64,000 nt of DNA from Mugil cephalus. Its lineage: Eukaryota > Chordata > Actinopteri > Mugiliformes > Mugilidae. Below the pieces are notes generated by a model that did not search any database, had not been told where the DNA came from, and saw only the letters and a program-made list of their open reading frames with translations. This document shows, piece by piece, positions 26,101-39,542 of this stretch. The stretch lies in NCBI RefSeq assembly GCF_022458985.1, contig NC_061783.1:14887913-14951912 (forward strand), in the 5' to 3' direction. Within the stretch, counting starts at the first letter, position 1. Every line of letters begins with the position of its first letter. The translations under genes and the position numbers were made by a program.

Positions 26101-27908
26101 GTCTGCGCTGAAGTTAGCGCGGAACAGCTAACTGCATTTTGGGCTTAAAAAGTCGACGCCAGCGAGCAAAGTCATCCTGACCTTTTTGCGTCATGCAAAT
26201 CTTTAATCCTCGTCTGATATAGTGTGAAAGACTTTCGGTCTCCACGTTGTATTTGAGAATGGGAAGTAAATACAATGCACAGAGTAACAGAAGCATAGAT
26301 TTAGCTTCAACAAGAGACAACCTCTTTTTTGTTTAACGGGGGCAAACAGGAAGGAGGAACTGGCAACAAAGACAGTTAGATTTTTATATTTGACACGCAT
26401 CAACTGCGACAGTGACAAAGCAAATCCTCCCAAATGTGGCCTAACCCAAACCCTTCCCTCAAACAGGAGGACAGACCCAACATGATAACGCCGCCAAAAA
26501 TCTGAGAAACACGAGGGGGAGATTCACTGAAAGAGTTGCATTTTCAGTGTTTTCATTTCAGCTGCGTCGAGCTAAAGTCGAGCATTTCCATGTTGTCACG
26601 CTTCTCTAGAAAATGCTTTGTAAAAATCTGGTTTGATGGTTGATTATCAGCGCACACCCAGACGTCTGTTGTTCCCCCAACAATAGACTACCAGCACCAG
26701 CCGCTCCGCATATGTGTGTGTGTGTGTGTGCGTGCGCTCACACGGGTTTGTGTGTTAATCATGCAGCTCTTATCAGCGACCGTCAGACCTGCAGAGACTC
26801 CGATGTGCTCCCCGCTGATAGCTGCGCACACAGAGGTCTCCTCCCCCCCTCAGGGTTTTAAACAGAGAACTAATAGACCTCGGCCTGGAAAATAAAAGCT
26901 GAAGATCATTACCGGGCAAGAGTGACAACTCGGAGGAACAGTAAGTAGAGCAGCAAACAGTTGATGATACACTGGCCTCTTGATTCACAGTCACTGAGTG
27001 GGAAGCGGCTGAGAAAGAACAAAACGCCTCCGTCCAACAGTACACAGGATTTCCACAATTTTGCTGCGATGTCAAATGAAAAATCGCTTAATCGGGGAGG
27101 GGATCTCCTCTTGCAATCTCAGAAACAATCACATTATAGCCAGTCTGTGATGTCAAATAACTGCATTTAAGGGTTAAGAAAGTGGGGATTATTAGGTGAA
27201 TCTGTCTCTTGTCTTGTAGCCGTGACGCACGCTGAGGCTTCGGAGTTCAGACTCTACATGTTTCAAACATGTCCTGCAACTTGTGACTGCGACTCTGATT
27301 TCAGCTTTGACGTTGAGGGAAAGACACACAGAGACGGGGTGAAAGGATAAAATCAATCATTAGAGTCTATTCACTCCGTCTCTATGGTGCCAATGGAAAG
27401 GCTCTTAACCTGCTGACACACACACACACACACACACATACACACACTCAGAAAGAGAAGCGGCGCTGTAATGAACAGTCAAGGGAGTCCATTGCCCCTT
27501 CTGTTCGCATTTAGACTCTTGATTGCCCCAGACCTCTGACCACGAAGGGCAAAAGGTCACAGTCTTGACCCTAGGAGCCCCCCCCCCCTTTCCTGTATGT
27601 GTGTGTTCGATTGTATGTGCGTGTATCAGTGAACTTACACTTACTTACAAGTCCAGAGGCCATGCCAAAAGCTTTCTGGAATATTTTGATGGAGAATTAA
27701 AGGCCAAAACAGTGATGAGGGTTTGCACTAAAACATTTCTTTTTATATATAAATACACACGGGGGGCGAGTGTGAATAGCAGGCCGGTGGCACGTGAACT
27801 CGAGGTCTGTGTGGATGTGTGGGAACTCTGGTCTGCAGATGACAGCTCGTTAACAGGAGGAGATTTGACCGCCAACCCCAATCACTCAAGCCCTACCCCC
27901 CACCTCCA

Positions 27909-27930
27909 CCCCCCCCCCCCCCCCCCCCCC
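27909..27930. repeat. Poly-C (poly-G on minus strand) run
   Basis: A homopolymer of about 22 C, longer than usual in vertebrate DNA and able to form G-quadruplex DNA on the minus strand. Its length may be a sequencing artefact. Confidence 0.85.
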
Positions 27931-28178
27931 ATCCTGTCAGGTCTCTGCAGCAACAAGGTCAAACACAGTGGCAGACAAGGAGGGGGATCATGATACAGAC
28001 AGAAAGGTGTGTTGATATTTCACCGACAGTAAACACAGACACACACGTGTACTGGTATGTAAATGGTGCTGATAAAGAGCTCTTACATGCTCGCTGCATA
28101 ACATGACATTTAAAGCCAGAAGTCACAAGAGGAGAGTTTCTCTTCTTCTCTGTTTTACGTTGCACCCGGTTCTGATTC

Positions 28179-28231
28179 AAAGCCCCACTTTGAATTTTGT
28201 CCATCAGTGAGTCACGGTAATTCAAATACCG
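28179..28231 (+). repeat. Interspersed repeat fragment shared with the right end
   Basis: TGTCCATCAGTGAGTCACGG followed by TAATTCAAATAC recurs with few changes at 63968-64000, in the same orientation. A looser match extends about 20 bases upstream (AAAGCCC-ACTT-AA). This implies one transposon family present twice. Confidence 0.55.
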
Positions 28232-31200
28232 CAAGCTTTTTTTTTTTTAATGCGCAGGCGGATGTTTGGGTCTTAAAAGGTTAACTACTACAGTATTTCT
28301 CGTCATACACTGGTCTCCATCACAGGTATGTTACCAATTTCCTAAAAGAGAACGCTATCGAATGAAGCCGCAGTGTTTGTGTGTGAAAAGAAAATAATTC
28401 GTCCGTGTCTGCTTTATTGCTTTATTGCAGTTCCTACAGCTATATAAGTCTTTCCAGTCTTCTCGTGTTTAAGTGAAAGTAATTTCTCACGGAGACAAGT
28501 TAGAGAGTTCTTATTTTAATAAAACATGCTTTTCTTTTGTCAGGGTTTTGCAACTCCCTACCTACGTGATTAATGTTCAAACATCAGCTTTTCAGACAGC
28601 GGAGTCACTGTTCACCTCCGCAATGTCACTGAAATTGAGGCAAATGATCACCCAGATGGGTTCCTACACCCAGAACGTCTCTGTTTGCTCACAGTGCTGC
28701 ACAGAAATGTTAAGTGTGGTTCTCATAATTGAAGCAACTGGTTGTTTATGTTTTCGCGTAGCTGCACAGTGTGCTCGTTTGCGACACTGTACTTTAGTTA
28801 AAATAAAATTGGCCTCGAGCAGCCGAAAGTTTTGCACAGGGTAAACCGAGGTCACATTGTGTTATACTGTTATAAAATGTGAAAACATAACAAAAGTACC
28901 ACTTCTACTGGTGGGAGGGGGGGAGGAAAAAAATGATAATCACACAAATACCTGAAGCATTAATAATAAAATCTCATCACATCCAAATTGCTTATCACCT
29001 CACCCCTCTTGGTGTAGCCTTTGCCAAACGTGACAGTAATTGTAGGGCGCTGAGGCACATGTCAGCAGCAGGATCACTACCCGCAGAGAGAAGTTAAAAG
29101 ACGACAGAGACAAAGGAGGAGCAGGAGAATCCAGGAAAGGAAAAGACTGAAATGGAGGTCATAACCTACATTTAAATAACTCTTTAAGTTCAAATAGTCA
29201 GTTTAAAAAATAACCAGCCGAAAGCAGGGTGCATGACGGAGTTAAATAATAATCAAACGGGGGGTGGGGGGGTGCACAGATAGAGAGAGGTAAAAAACTG
29301 GGCCAAGCAGGGATCAGCTTCACACCGAGATCACAGACGTGGAGCGCTGTCTTCCTATCTCTCGTTCCTTCTGTCTGTTTAGCTCCCTCGCTCCATCTTT
29401 ACCTCCATCACTGCCTGATTCTCTTTCTGCCTGCCTCAGCTCGTCTCGGAGAGGGAATGACAGAGAGATAAAAGATAAGACAGCGAGACGGGGCTGTGAA
29501 AAACAGGCAGTTAGAGGAGAGAGAGAAGGCGAGGGGAAAATGTAAACAGATGTTTTATGGGTGGGTCAATGAAGGGAACAAAGGGCCTCCTTTTCATTTT
29601 CTCTTTTTGTCTACTGACTGTGGACACATCAGTGAGGTCAAAGAGGGAAAGGTCACTCCCTAATCTATACACAGGGCCACCAAACGACATTTTAAGTTCG
29701 GTACCTTTTTTTTTTTCAAATTCAGTCTAAGACGAGTCTGAAACAAAGATAAGTGAAGTTTTCTTCAAGGTGTTTTACCACTCATCCAAGTGAGCAGCAA
29801 GCTGAACAAGTCACTTGGCTGACGTGGTGCAACGTCTTCACAAAAAGTTACCTCGGCTTTAACTTTGTTTCACACACCTATGGGTATGCGTCTGCTGTTT
29901 TGTTCTTGGATGTGTATTTGATTAAATAAATTATGTTACGGTGATGAGGAGAAGTCTCTGATTCCGGTATTTGCTGAACAATGAAATAAGATTTCCCCTA
30001 AAACAATCAGGAAAAGATGACGGTTACTTCCACAAAGAAAACAATGCTGCTGAAAAATCACCCAATCAAAACCTCACGTCAGCAAACAATGGACGGCAAT
30101 TTACAATTTAGAGCTCTCTAAAATAGGAGTTGTCATCTCTTTCCTTCCTCACACACTGAAATGAGAAGAAATGTGTGACTTAGTGTTTTTGCGGATAGAT
30201 TTTGGGGAGCGTGTTGCTCTTTTGTGAGGACATTTAAGCCGGCCCTCACGACATGAAGGGGGATTTGTTCTAAAGGTTAAGACCGGGTTTCTTACTTGAA
30301 TTACGCATCTTAAAATGTGTTTACATAGTGTCATTGAGGGGCACCACAACCCTTTGAGTCCTCGTGATTTGAACCTTGTCTCGGAAATGAATGCAAGTCA
30401 ATGCAATGTCCTCTGAAGTCTCGGAAACACAACTGTGTGCGTGTGTGTCTGAGTGATTGGACAAATGGTGAGGAAACGGGCAGAGACAAAAAATAACATG
30501 CACACATTTAGACATATATACGGGAGGAGAAGTGTAATCATCTCCAATCAAGATGTTATTGATTTTCTGCCTGATTTCTCTCTCTCTGCCTCCCTCCCTC
30601 CCTCTCCGTCTCCCTCTCTCACCCATCAGCACCTGGCTCTTGTCACAGTAGGACGCTGAGGCTCAGTAGCGGCACACACAGACATTTATACATCATTATC
30701 TTTCAGTCGTACATGTGCACGCAACACACACTTTCCCCCGTTTTGAAGTGCACACAAACACTCCCCATGTGTCCCCCCTGGTCAATGGCTGTGAAATCAA
30801 ACACACACACACAGATGTTTTCTCCTCCCTACATGCGTTGCAGTCCGGATTGCCGGCTTGTTTTCAGCCACCGCACGTACACACAAACAAAAATACCCTT
30901 CACGTTTTTTGGGTGCATTTAAGGGTTTCCGTTTTAAAGCTGACTTCACCTAAACGTCACATTGCTTACCCTATTCAGTAACCTGCTCAGTCACTTCACT
31001 CAAACCCTCAGTTTAAATGTGAATGTGTTTGCAGGAACAGGCTGTACTAAACTCTACTCACTGTATTCCATCTCCAGTTTTGGTGAAATGCTATAAATGA
31101 TTATTTCTTTTCATTTTTTTAGGTGTTGTTGTTTTCTCACCGCTGAGCCATTACTCTCTTATTCTCGGACTTTTTCCCTAAGCTGTAATTACTTTTCCAT

Positions 31201-31706
31201 TTCAGATCCATTAGTGTCACAAAAGTATCGAATGGTTTTTAAATTCCCCCTTCGTATGCACATGTCACTTTATTGCCACTGTTTGTGCATGAGCTACTGT
31301 GCGTGCCACAAACACAGATGTGACTAATTTACAGTTTGCCCTTGGGTCGTAAGGCAGCTTTTCTGTACGCTGCATTTGATATCTGGAGATAAACGGATTA
31401 CATGAAATGAGGGGCTTGAGAAAAAGTGAAATGCAACAAACGTTGCCCCTCCAGAGATATGACAGCTCATGGTGGCCATCAGGATGCCTGAGTTGTTAAA
31501 ATGTAAGTATGCATGAGTTCCTCCTCCCGTCAAGGCCAGAATCCCTTTGTAAGCGCTGCGCGGAGGTCAGCGTGTTTAGAGTTCAGTCGAGGTCGGACTG
31601 GCTGTTGAATAACCTGTCAGAAATGTGGATGTCAAAACTGTGCTTTTATAGTGAAAGCACTAATACGCGCACGTTGTGGACAGCACTTCAGCAGCTTTGA
31701 ACGCAG
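28232..31706. other. Intergenic DNA, no gene seen
   Basis: Contains a poly-T run at 28240-28249 and a CT/GA-rich tract near 30580-30620. The 123-residue frame at 28473-28844 shows no domain and no splice context. No transposon was recognised. Confidence 0.45.
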
Positions 31707-31916
31707 TCAATTATTAAACTGCCTGTAGTCCTTAAACCTACAGGCGGCGGCGGCTTCTTTGTATGCTTCTTTATACTTATTATATGCTGCCTTCAGATGG
31801 GGCTCACGCTCTCGTGTTTTTGTGGCTTGGTCGTAAGAAGGGATTCTTTGGTAAGGGGCTTGTTCTTGGGTTTTCAGAGACTGTGGTGGTGACGGAGGGA
31901 GTTTACGTATAGCGGT
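31707..31916 (-). other. Coding-like open frame without a start codon
   Basis: A frame of 69 codons open between two stops. It contains KLPPSPPQSLKTQEQAPYQ and, nearer its end, LKAAYNKYKEAYKEAAAACR, then FKDYRQFNN and TGA. The last part would form a charged amphipathic helix. There is no ATG. A pyrimidine-rich CCACCACAG before the segment starting SLKTQEQ could be a splice acceptor. It may be a terminal exon, a transposon remnant or chance. Confidence 0.2.
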
Positions 31917-33047
31917 TCAGTCTGTTGGACTTCTCTTTGTTCTTTTATAGTAGGAAATGTTGAAAACAACGTTAGGTTGTTAGCTCACTAAACTGTTAGC
32001 CTCTGTGTTTTCATGACTTCTGGCACAGTCACAGCCACAAGCTCACGAATTACATTTTAAGGCACCAATAATTCATTCACACATTTCCAAAGAAAATCAC
32101 ATTCCTTACCACACAATATTGTATTAGAGGGTATGAATGTGACGACACAGCTGGCAAAGTTTCCATGGTTACGGCCAAAAAGTGACAGTTGAACATGGAG
32201 ATTAGCAGCATTAGCTTGAATTGTAAAATTAATTTAAAAAAAAATGGGGAAGAGCTGTTGTGCAATAGAGTGAACCGAAAGATTTTTGCGTCAGATAATA
32301 TTAATTTATTATTTAATGATGAAGAATTACCTTAAGTTACTTCTTAAGTTACGCTATGGAGGGCTGTCAGATAAGTTCATAGTCGTTGCTGTTACGTCCA
32401 ACAGTAACTATTTCAGTTCCAACATTAAATAACAATAAAACAATAAAGTGAATATCACTCCTCGTCACCCTTTTAACGTCCGGTTGGACGCTACAGTATT
32501 GTATAGCTAATGTTGCTTCACAGAAAAGCTCTTAGCATTAGCATCTTTTATTTAGCTACATTTATCACAACTGAAATTAAACTGACGTTAATCCACTTTT
32601 CCAATTCCATACTAGTTCGTAAGGATCATAGTTGAGTCCAATCACCTTTAATTTGATCTAATAATCCACATTTTTCCTGGTCTCGCTGTATTTACTGATA
32701 CATTTCACCGTGTTTTTGCCACTCTGGGGGGGCGTGGCCCCAGGCAGCAGTGACATCATTGCATACCCTCTATTGCTCCACGTTTCCTTTATGAAAGTAT
32801 CTCCATACTTCTTCCGCCACAAATGATCTTTACCTTTTGCGTCTTTATTGCCCTGCAACACAAAACCTGGTATCAGGCCGTCAGAAAAGCAACTAAAGGC
32901 ATCACAAGGGCTTCCCCAGATGTACGTGTGCCTCTCTGTGTTTTAGTGTGTCTGTAGCCGTATGTTAATCAATGCCGTTAATGTAGCAATGAATTAGTAG
33001 TTTAGATGTCACGGGATGCTTAACACAGCTGATCCTTACCAGACAGC

Positions 33048-33080
<33 letters not shown>

Positions 33081-33160
33081 AACCCACAGGACCCCTGGGG
33101 ACCACAGGCGGACATTGTATAGTGGGCTAATTATCCTAAATTGCTAAAGTAGTAGAGAGG

Positions 33161-33193
<33 letters not shown>

Positions 33194-33292
33194 CACACTC
33201 TCACAGCTGCTCCTGGTGTCAAGCCATTGATAGATGAGAGATAGAGAGAGTGTTCATTTACTGCTCGGAGACACACACACACACACACACAC
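33048..33292. repeat. Three alternating (CA)n / (GT)n / (CA)n tracts
   Basis: CA runs lie at about 33048-33078 and 33270-33292, with a GT run at about 33160-33183 between them. Neighbouring tracts are inverted copies of one another. Confidence 0.9.
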
Positions 33293-34211
33293 ATACACCT
33301 GACTGCTCATTTATTGGTCAAACAGATTGGTCTTTTGTTGCTGCGTCGCTGGTTCACGCTGGATGAGCCGCTGAAGTTCAGAGCACGACGCTCCGGGGAA
33401 AAATGCACCCTGTCGTCAAACATAAATGCCTTAAATGCTTCAGCCGGGCCTCCTAAGAAATTTGTGGTGATAATTAGGGAATAACAGACATAATAAGGCA
33501 GTTGTTTGTCGACGAACAGACACAGGGGAGGGAGTGCAGGGAAGTGAGCGATGCATGAGTGGACATGATTGCCTTCAGCTCTGACAACGAGGACAAGCAA
33601 CCCACTCACATCAGCCACTACGGGCAAAAGTTTGTTTAACCGAAACTTTTAAACTGTGTGTAGCTTAATAAAGCATAAGCAATGGGGGGAAAAAGCTAAA
33701 TTCAACCTTGGTCTAATCATTGTTAAAGATTTCATCATTGTTGGTCACATCGGTGCAAGACTTTGGATATTTCTACGGTTCTGAGAGAAGCTCGGTGGGA
33801 TATGATTTAGAGATGGAGAAAAAAAAGAGGCTTTATTAAACTGGCAAATCAATCAGTGACCAAAGAACAAACGAAGATTTCGATAGGATTCATAGTGTTA
33901 TTCCTAAATAACATTTTATGATTTCATTTCAAGTGTTTTTCTTTTCACTAACTATTGGTGGCCATAGACTATATGGTAATAACGGCACAACAATAAAAGT
34001 TTTTCTACAGACCTGGGGGATATTTTATAAACCTGAAATGCAATAAATTTAAAAAAAAAAGACTTTAAAGTGGGAATAGCCACCTTTTTATTATGGCTTT
34101 TTGGAAAAAAAATGCATTTAGGCTCATTGCAAGTGACCACAAACGTATACAAACTATTGGAGTTGTTACTATGACAATGTAAATTAAGGGAATTTTAGGT
34201 ATTAAACACTA

Positions 34212-34281
<70 letters not shown>
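34212..34281. repeat. (GATA)n microsatellite
   Basis: About 17 perfect GATA units. Confidence 0.97.
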
Positions 34282-34481
34282 TCTTTTGTCTTTGTCCTGT
34301 GAGACAATGCGTCCCATTCTTCCTCCTCCTCCAACCCCTCCCTCCGTCCTCCTCATTCCTCCGTCCCTCCATCTCTTCGGTATTGATGAAGTGACAGGGC
34401 CACAGGCTGAAAGACACCACCTCATCTGGTTTAAATTACCTCCGAACAACGCACACACCTGCACCAGCTCCATCACAGCTG

Positions 34482-34543
34482 TGTGGGTGGGTGGGTGGGT
34501 CGGTGGGCGTGCGGGTGGGTGGGTGTGGACGGGGTGGGGGGCG
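34482..34543 (+). repeat. G-rich (GGGT)n block, possible G-quadruplex
   Basis: At least seven GGG runs separated by one to four bases occur on the plus strand, ending with GGACGGGGTGGGGGGCGG. This meets the usual G3+N1-7 rule for quadruplex formation. Confidence 0.7.
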
Positions 34544-35479
34544 GAGTGCCTCTGGGATAGGTGGAGGGGGAACGCCCATGACCCCGACCGTACTGATAAA
34601 CACACACACACACACAACAGGAAGAGAGCAACAGAGCGGTTGGGGTGTGAAATGAGCTGTAAGGCAGAGGGGATATTAAGCTGCCACATGTGTTCTGTTT
34701 ACTATTCTCTAATTAACCCCCAGGCTGTCTTATAGACGCACACACACACACACACCTTATTTCGTCTGTGATACACTGGCTTGTGGTGTGATATAGCCTC
34801 AACATCGTGAACAGTGATATTGTGTTGCACCACAGACGCGTTTAAAACCGAGGCGCCGGTTTGTGTGTCTAAAACACAGCGGGCTGCGAGTTGACTGCAC
34901 ATAAAGGACGAGTCTGCGCGTGACGCTGACCTCCAAGTTTGACTTCCTTACCGGTCACATGGTGCACGGTGGGGAGCCATCTCAGTCGTGCCGATGATGG
35001 ATGGCTCACCAGGAAACGGAGACCGGAGATGTATGAGTTTCCCCCACCTGAACCATTTTCTATGTCCAAAAGAAAGATTATTGTTGTGCTGCTGGAGTCA
35101 GTCTAACTGGCTGAGTGTCTCAAAGGCAGAATAACTACAGTACAGGAAATAAGGGTGCACAGCTTCTTTTGCAAAGGATATATACCACAGTTGTGGAGAA
35201 GTCGACCTGGACGATTTCCCAGTTTTGGAAAACTTTTTGATGCTCTTGGTTTCTACAGTGTGGTCGATATGATAAATGCAAGTCTGTGCAAGTGTCAGAC
35301 CTGTGATAGGATGGTTGCCCACCTCCAAACATTTACGTTCTACATACTGAAAAGCACAAAGTTGCAGATTTGTCCGATATGGATGTAACTCCTTTTTACT
35401 TTATTGTTTTCATTTATGTCATCGTGCTTTAACCATTGTAGGTGATTAAAAATGTTGCTGCAGTGTGTCCAGAGTTGCA

Positions 35480-36250
35480 CTTTAACTAATGACGCGCTGG
35501 CTCAGTGTAAAAAAACTGATTTAACAACTTTCATGGATATTTTAAAGTTATTTCAACTTAGCTAGTTTGGAGTACATGACACAAGACCTCTACTTGGGGC
35601 AGCACAATTACTTAGTACATTTGATATCTACAAGCTACTTCATTTAACTTAATTGTGTTAAAATAGTAATATTATTAATACACAAACATGGCAAACCTCA
35701 CAATCTTACACCAGTGGGTTACATGGTGACCAAAGACCAAGGAAAAAACAGACACACTAGGGAGGTCATGGTTCTGCATCTTCTACTTTTGATCACGTGT
35801 TCTTGTTTTATTTCGTTAGGTTTCTTGGTTTTCGGTTTTGTGTTGCCCCCTGTGTTTTGTTGATTGCTGATTGGTTTCTCGTTGTGTGCTCTCATTAGTT
35901 TCGCGTCTCTGTGTCTCGTCATCCCTCTGCACCTGTGTGTATTTATAGCTCCGCCTTTAGCTTTGTTCCCCGTCACGTCATTTTTGTCCCCATGATTCTG
36001 TTTTCGTCCTTTAGTCATGTTTCTGCATTGTTGAGTTTTTCTTTGAGTTTTTTTTTAGTACAATAACTTATTTATCTAAGTCAGAATAAATTTTAAGTTG
36101 TGCTAACTGAATACACCTCTGCGTTGCATTAAGACAGAAATATCTGTTAATTCATGTATTATTTAGTTACTTTGTTTTCAGTCAGACAAACATGTTAAAT
36201 TAAGTTACTAACTCATCATAATTATAGTGTACACATAAGCTATAACCTGC
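35480..36250. mobile_element. Composite transposon remnant
   Basis: The flanks (35510-35560 and 36085-36110) carry the TTTAAGTTGTGCTAACT / AACTTA-type palindromic words of a common fish MITE class. The centre (about 35770-36040) has the run CACCTGTGTGTATTTATAG then CTCCGCC and TTTGTTCCCCGTCACGTCA. It resembles the promoter or LTR-like part of another fish repeat. Its exact class and borders are not clear. Confidence 0.35.
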
Positions 36251-36757
36251 TATAGGCCCTGTCCCAGTGTAAAATGATTAGCTCAATGCTCATGTCTTGC
36301 AAAGAATTGGCTTCCAAAGAAAATACACTTAACACCTACACCTCTCCATCTGGGTGGACGTGACACTCCAAGCCTGGTAAATTCGCATGGTAAATTTTGT
36401 GGACGGGGTCCCACGGTTGTAAATGTTGCCTCCATTGGTTTTTGCTTCAACTGTGTCACCTGAGAACAGTTCGACGCGTGTTTTCAAACACTGTTGCTGT
36501 AACTTGTTGAGTTTCATTACAATTCTTTGTTTCCACATCGCGGCTGGTCTCTTCCTTAACAAAAACAGCGACTCACCCGTTTACTTCCTTCGTGTGTGTT
36601 GTCTCCTTTGTGCGTCTGCGCTGTGGATCTATCGTGATTGTCGAAAATGGTAATTGATTAGTTAGGGTGTATGAAACGGAAAATGTTGTCTAAATTTACC
36701 CCGAGTTTTCCTCTGTGACCGTGAGCCTTTTAAACAGCACGGCGCTGTGTGTGTGTT

Positions 36758-36790
<33 letters not shown>

Positions 36791-36870
36791 TTGTGTACAT
36801 GCGATGATCTCACCTATAATGCAATCAGCTGTCAACACTAATGCACTCATCTGCTCTAACAGAGTGAGTC

Positions 36871-36980
36871 AGAGAAGAGAAGAGAAGAGAAGAGAAGAGA
36901 AGAGAAGAGAAGAGAAGAGAAGAGAAGAGAAGAGAAGAGAAGAGAAGAGAAGAGAAGAGAAGAGAAGAGAAGAGAAGAGA
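36871..36980. repeat. (AGAGA)n pentanucleotide array
   Basis: About 22 perfect AGAGA units (GAGAA in another phase), all purine on the plus strand. It follows a GT-rich microsatellite at 36742-36795. Confidence 0.97.
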
Positions 36981-38479
36981 CTTGCTGCGTTGCGACTGTC
37001 GGAAAACGAGCGGGTTCGTAATGGAATTCACCACGGTGTCTTTTCCTAAGGTGTCACACACAGGAGCACACACACTGAGGGCTGGAAGTGAGCAAGTCTA
37101 ATTGAAAAGAACCAAGCAGGGAGAAATCTGATAGCTGCAGTTTGGCCCGAGGGTGGAGGAAGAGACAGAGGGAGAGAAAGGGGAGGGGAGAGAGATCTGT
37201 TGAGGTGTAGAGATAGACAGAGCACGAGAGAAAGACAAAAGAGGGAATGAGGCAGTTCAAAGCAGTTCAGACAGATGTGACGAGTTTATGATTCACTTCA
37301 TGTTGAAGTGTTTTATTATCAGCGTTGACCAACACTGGAATGAACTTCCAAGGTCAGACCCCGAAACTTAAAAGTTGAATAAAGCAGATTTACTTATCAC
37401 GTGGGACTGAATAAAACATAAACCTATGATGTACGTTAATAGCATTTCAAGTTATTATTCAAAGCAATGAATGCTGACGTATGAGATACTAAAAAATAAC
37501 AGTTAAATTATCAAAAATTTCACCAGAAATGCACAGTAAATATAAAAAAAAAAGCATCCTGTAGCACCATTTGAAAATAAGTCTTTGCTACATCCTGAAT
37601 AATATGCACCTGTAATCACTGCTGTGTCTGAGATGAGCTGTGACATGATTAGTATTCATGTAAGACTGAAAAACCAGTGTCAACAAACCCCGTGCATCAA
37701 GTGTAAAGAGTAAATGTTGGCGTGCGAAGCCGTCACGTTTTCCAGTGCTGACTCTGCCACTTTTCTTTTTTCCATCCAGACCTTCGACATTTTAGTTCAC
37801 GCCGTAGACTATTTTTACGTCGGCCTCTGTAACAGCGTTCGGTTCTGACTGACAGCTCGTGTACGCCGCTGTAACTCATTGATCAGTTGCGCTCGGAAAA
37901 ATAAAACCCTTCAAAGCTAAAATGTGGTGACACAATCGAAGAACCAAAGAACCGTTCTTGTAAGTAAAAAAAAAAAAAAAAAGTAAATCGTAAGACAGAA
38001 ACATAAATGGTTACATGAGAAAACTTTGATTTCTAAGAAAATATTTTCAAGAAAGTAGTTCTCTCATTTAAATTGTGTTTGAAAAAGGTATTTTTTAAGC
38101 TTTTTTTTTTAAGCTAGGTATTCTGACATATAAGATTTTTTAACTGATATTTTTTTCTGTAATTTTGGCTTTAATCCAAACTTCTCACCATCTTTTCTCA
38201 TTTCTTCTGAGGTTGCTGCAGGTTTGTAGAGCACGACCTCAGGGTCTTTTGGCTATCAGCCCCATGACAAAACAGAGAGGAAAAGAAGAGCGAGTGTCCT
38301 GCATAATGTCCCTTTGTCCTGAAGACACACACAAACACACACACAAATAATGGGATGGACACACAAAGTTTGGACACCAACACAGACTAATGAGAGGTGA
38401 GAGTTATTTGTGTTACTGAGATATAACAACAGCAAAGGACACAAAGTGAATTATATTATAACCCAAACAATGGCTGTGT

Positions 38480-38511
<32 letters not shown>

Positions 38512-39526
38512 CAGCGGGGTCTTTGTCTTGTTTCCACCGTCTTAACTCTCACATGTAATTAGCCTCACTCTCTCTGTCCGTCGCAGATACCGATAGCACA
38601 CAGGAGGGGGTCAGCGTGTGTGTGCTTGTGTGTGTGTGTGTGTGTGTGCGGGTAGGGTGTGTGTGGTTGGGAGACGGGAGGGGGGGTCCGAGTGTCTCAA
38701 GGGACAGGTTATGACAAATAAGATTAATGTGTCCCCTATTTCCAGACTGGTGCACTGGCCTCTCTTGTGCTCACGCACACACTCACGTCATAAAAAAACA
38801 CACATACACGCCTCCCTGATAGCTTTTTCTCTCAGGAGAGGGTCCATATGGGGACTAGAGGAGGGTGGCAGTGTGTGTGTGTGTGTGTGTGTGTGTGGTA
38901 AATGAGTGTGTGCCTCACCAGGACGTCACCTCGCTGTCCTTTTCTTTGTTGTCACACTCAAGTGAAGAACAATTGTATTTCAAGATGCAATCGAGGATCT
39001 AATTTTGGTCAGTAATAACGTATGTCTTCAGAGAATTTGACTCACAGTCGCCTTAATTTAGCCTCGCATTAAAGTTTCGAACTAATTTTATCTAAACATG
39101 TGCATGTAAACAAACCCTGTACAGAAAAGCAGAGGACAAGTAAGACAAAACTTGTCTCCTATTTGCAAAATTTGCAAAAAAAATAAATCATAATAATAGT
39201 AATAAAGTGTTATCGCCATGTGTAAATTAAGTAAATACAGAAATTGTCTGTAGGCAAATTAAATATTTTTAACTAGCCTGATGAAACACACATTTCTCCT
39301 TCCGACTCAGTGAAAAATTACACGATGAAAATTGAATTTGGACCTCCGGCTGTTTTATTTTTCAAATTGTGTGAAATAATCTCTGCTGAAATTAGACCAA
39401 AATAAATATTGGTCCATTTCATTTCCATACACCTTTCACCATGTTTCAGACTATTTACACACAAATAACAACAAGCTAATATACATATAAGCTCTGTACC
39501 TGTGTCAAAGAAAGTTGTTCTTGATA

Positions 39527-39542
39527 CCAGCAGGGGGCAGTA
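39527..39542 (+). promoter_or_regulatory. CTCF-like motif, plus orientation
   Basis: CCAGCAGGGGGCAGTA is a very close match to the CTCF core and the best in the window. It points toward the Ly6 gene and slc39a4. Confidence 0.6.

Larger units (their letters stand above)
19141..28178. other. Intergenic DNA, no gene seen
   Basis: Nine kilobases without a recognisable exon. It holds (CA)n at 22043-22062, a GGA run near 25855-25874, poly-A at 25430-25446, (CA)n at 27416-27440 and a poly-C run at 27909-27930. The 110-residue frame at 21627-21959 (minus) is the most protein-like but matches no family I know. Confidence 0.45.
31917..35479. other. Intergenic DNA, no gene seen
   Basis: Mostly unique sequence with several microsatellites (33048-33292, 34212-34281) and a G-rich block (34482-34543). 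The frames at 33307-33627 (minus) and 34195-34689 (minus) are not supported; the latter is mainly repeat. Confidence 0.45.

Noticed and set aside
27523..27993. 156-residue plus-strand frame
   Set aside because: It ends in a poly-proline run made by the poly-C tract and has no domain.
28473..28844. 123-residue plus-strand open frame
   Set aside because: No recognisable domain, signal peptide or repeat element; composition looks random.
33307..33627. 106-residue minus-strand open frame
   Set aside because: Part of it looks coding, but no family fits and no exon borders are clear. It could instead be a conserved noncoding element.
34195..34689. 164-residue minus-strand frame
   Set aside because: It runs through the GATA array and G-rich block; the protein is repeat-driven (YLSI repeats).
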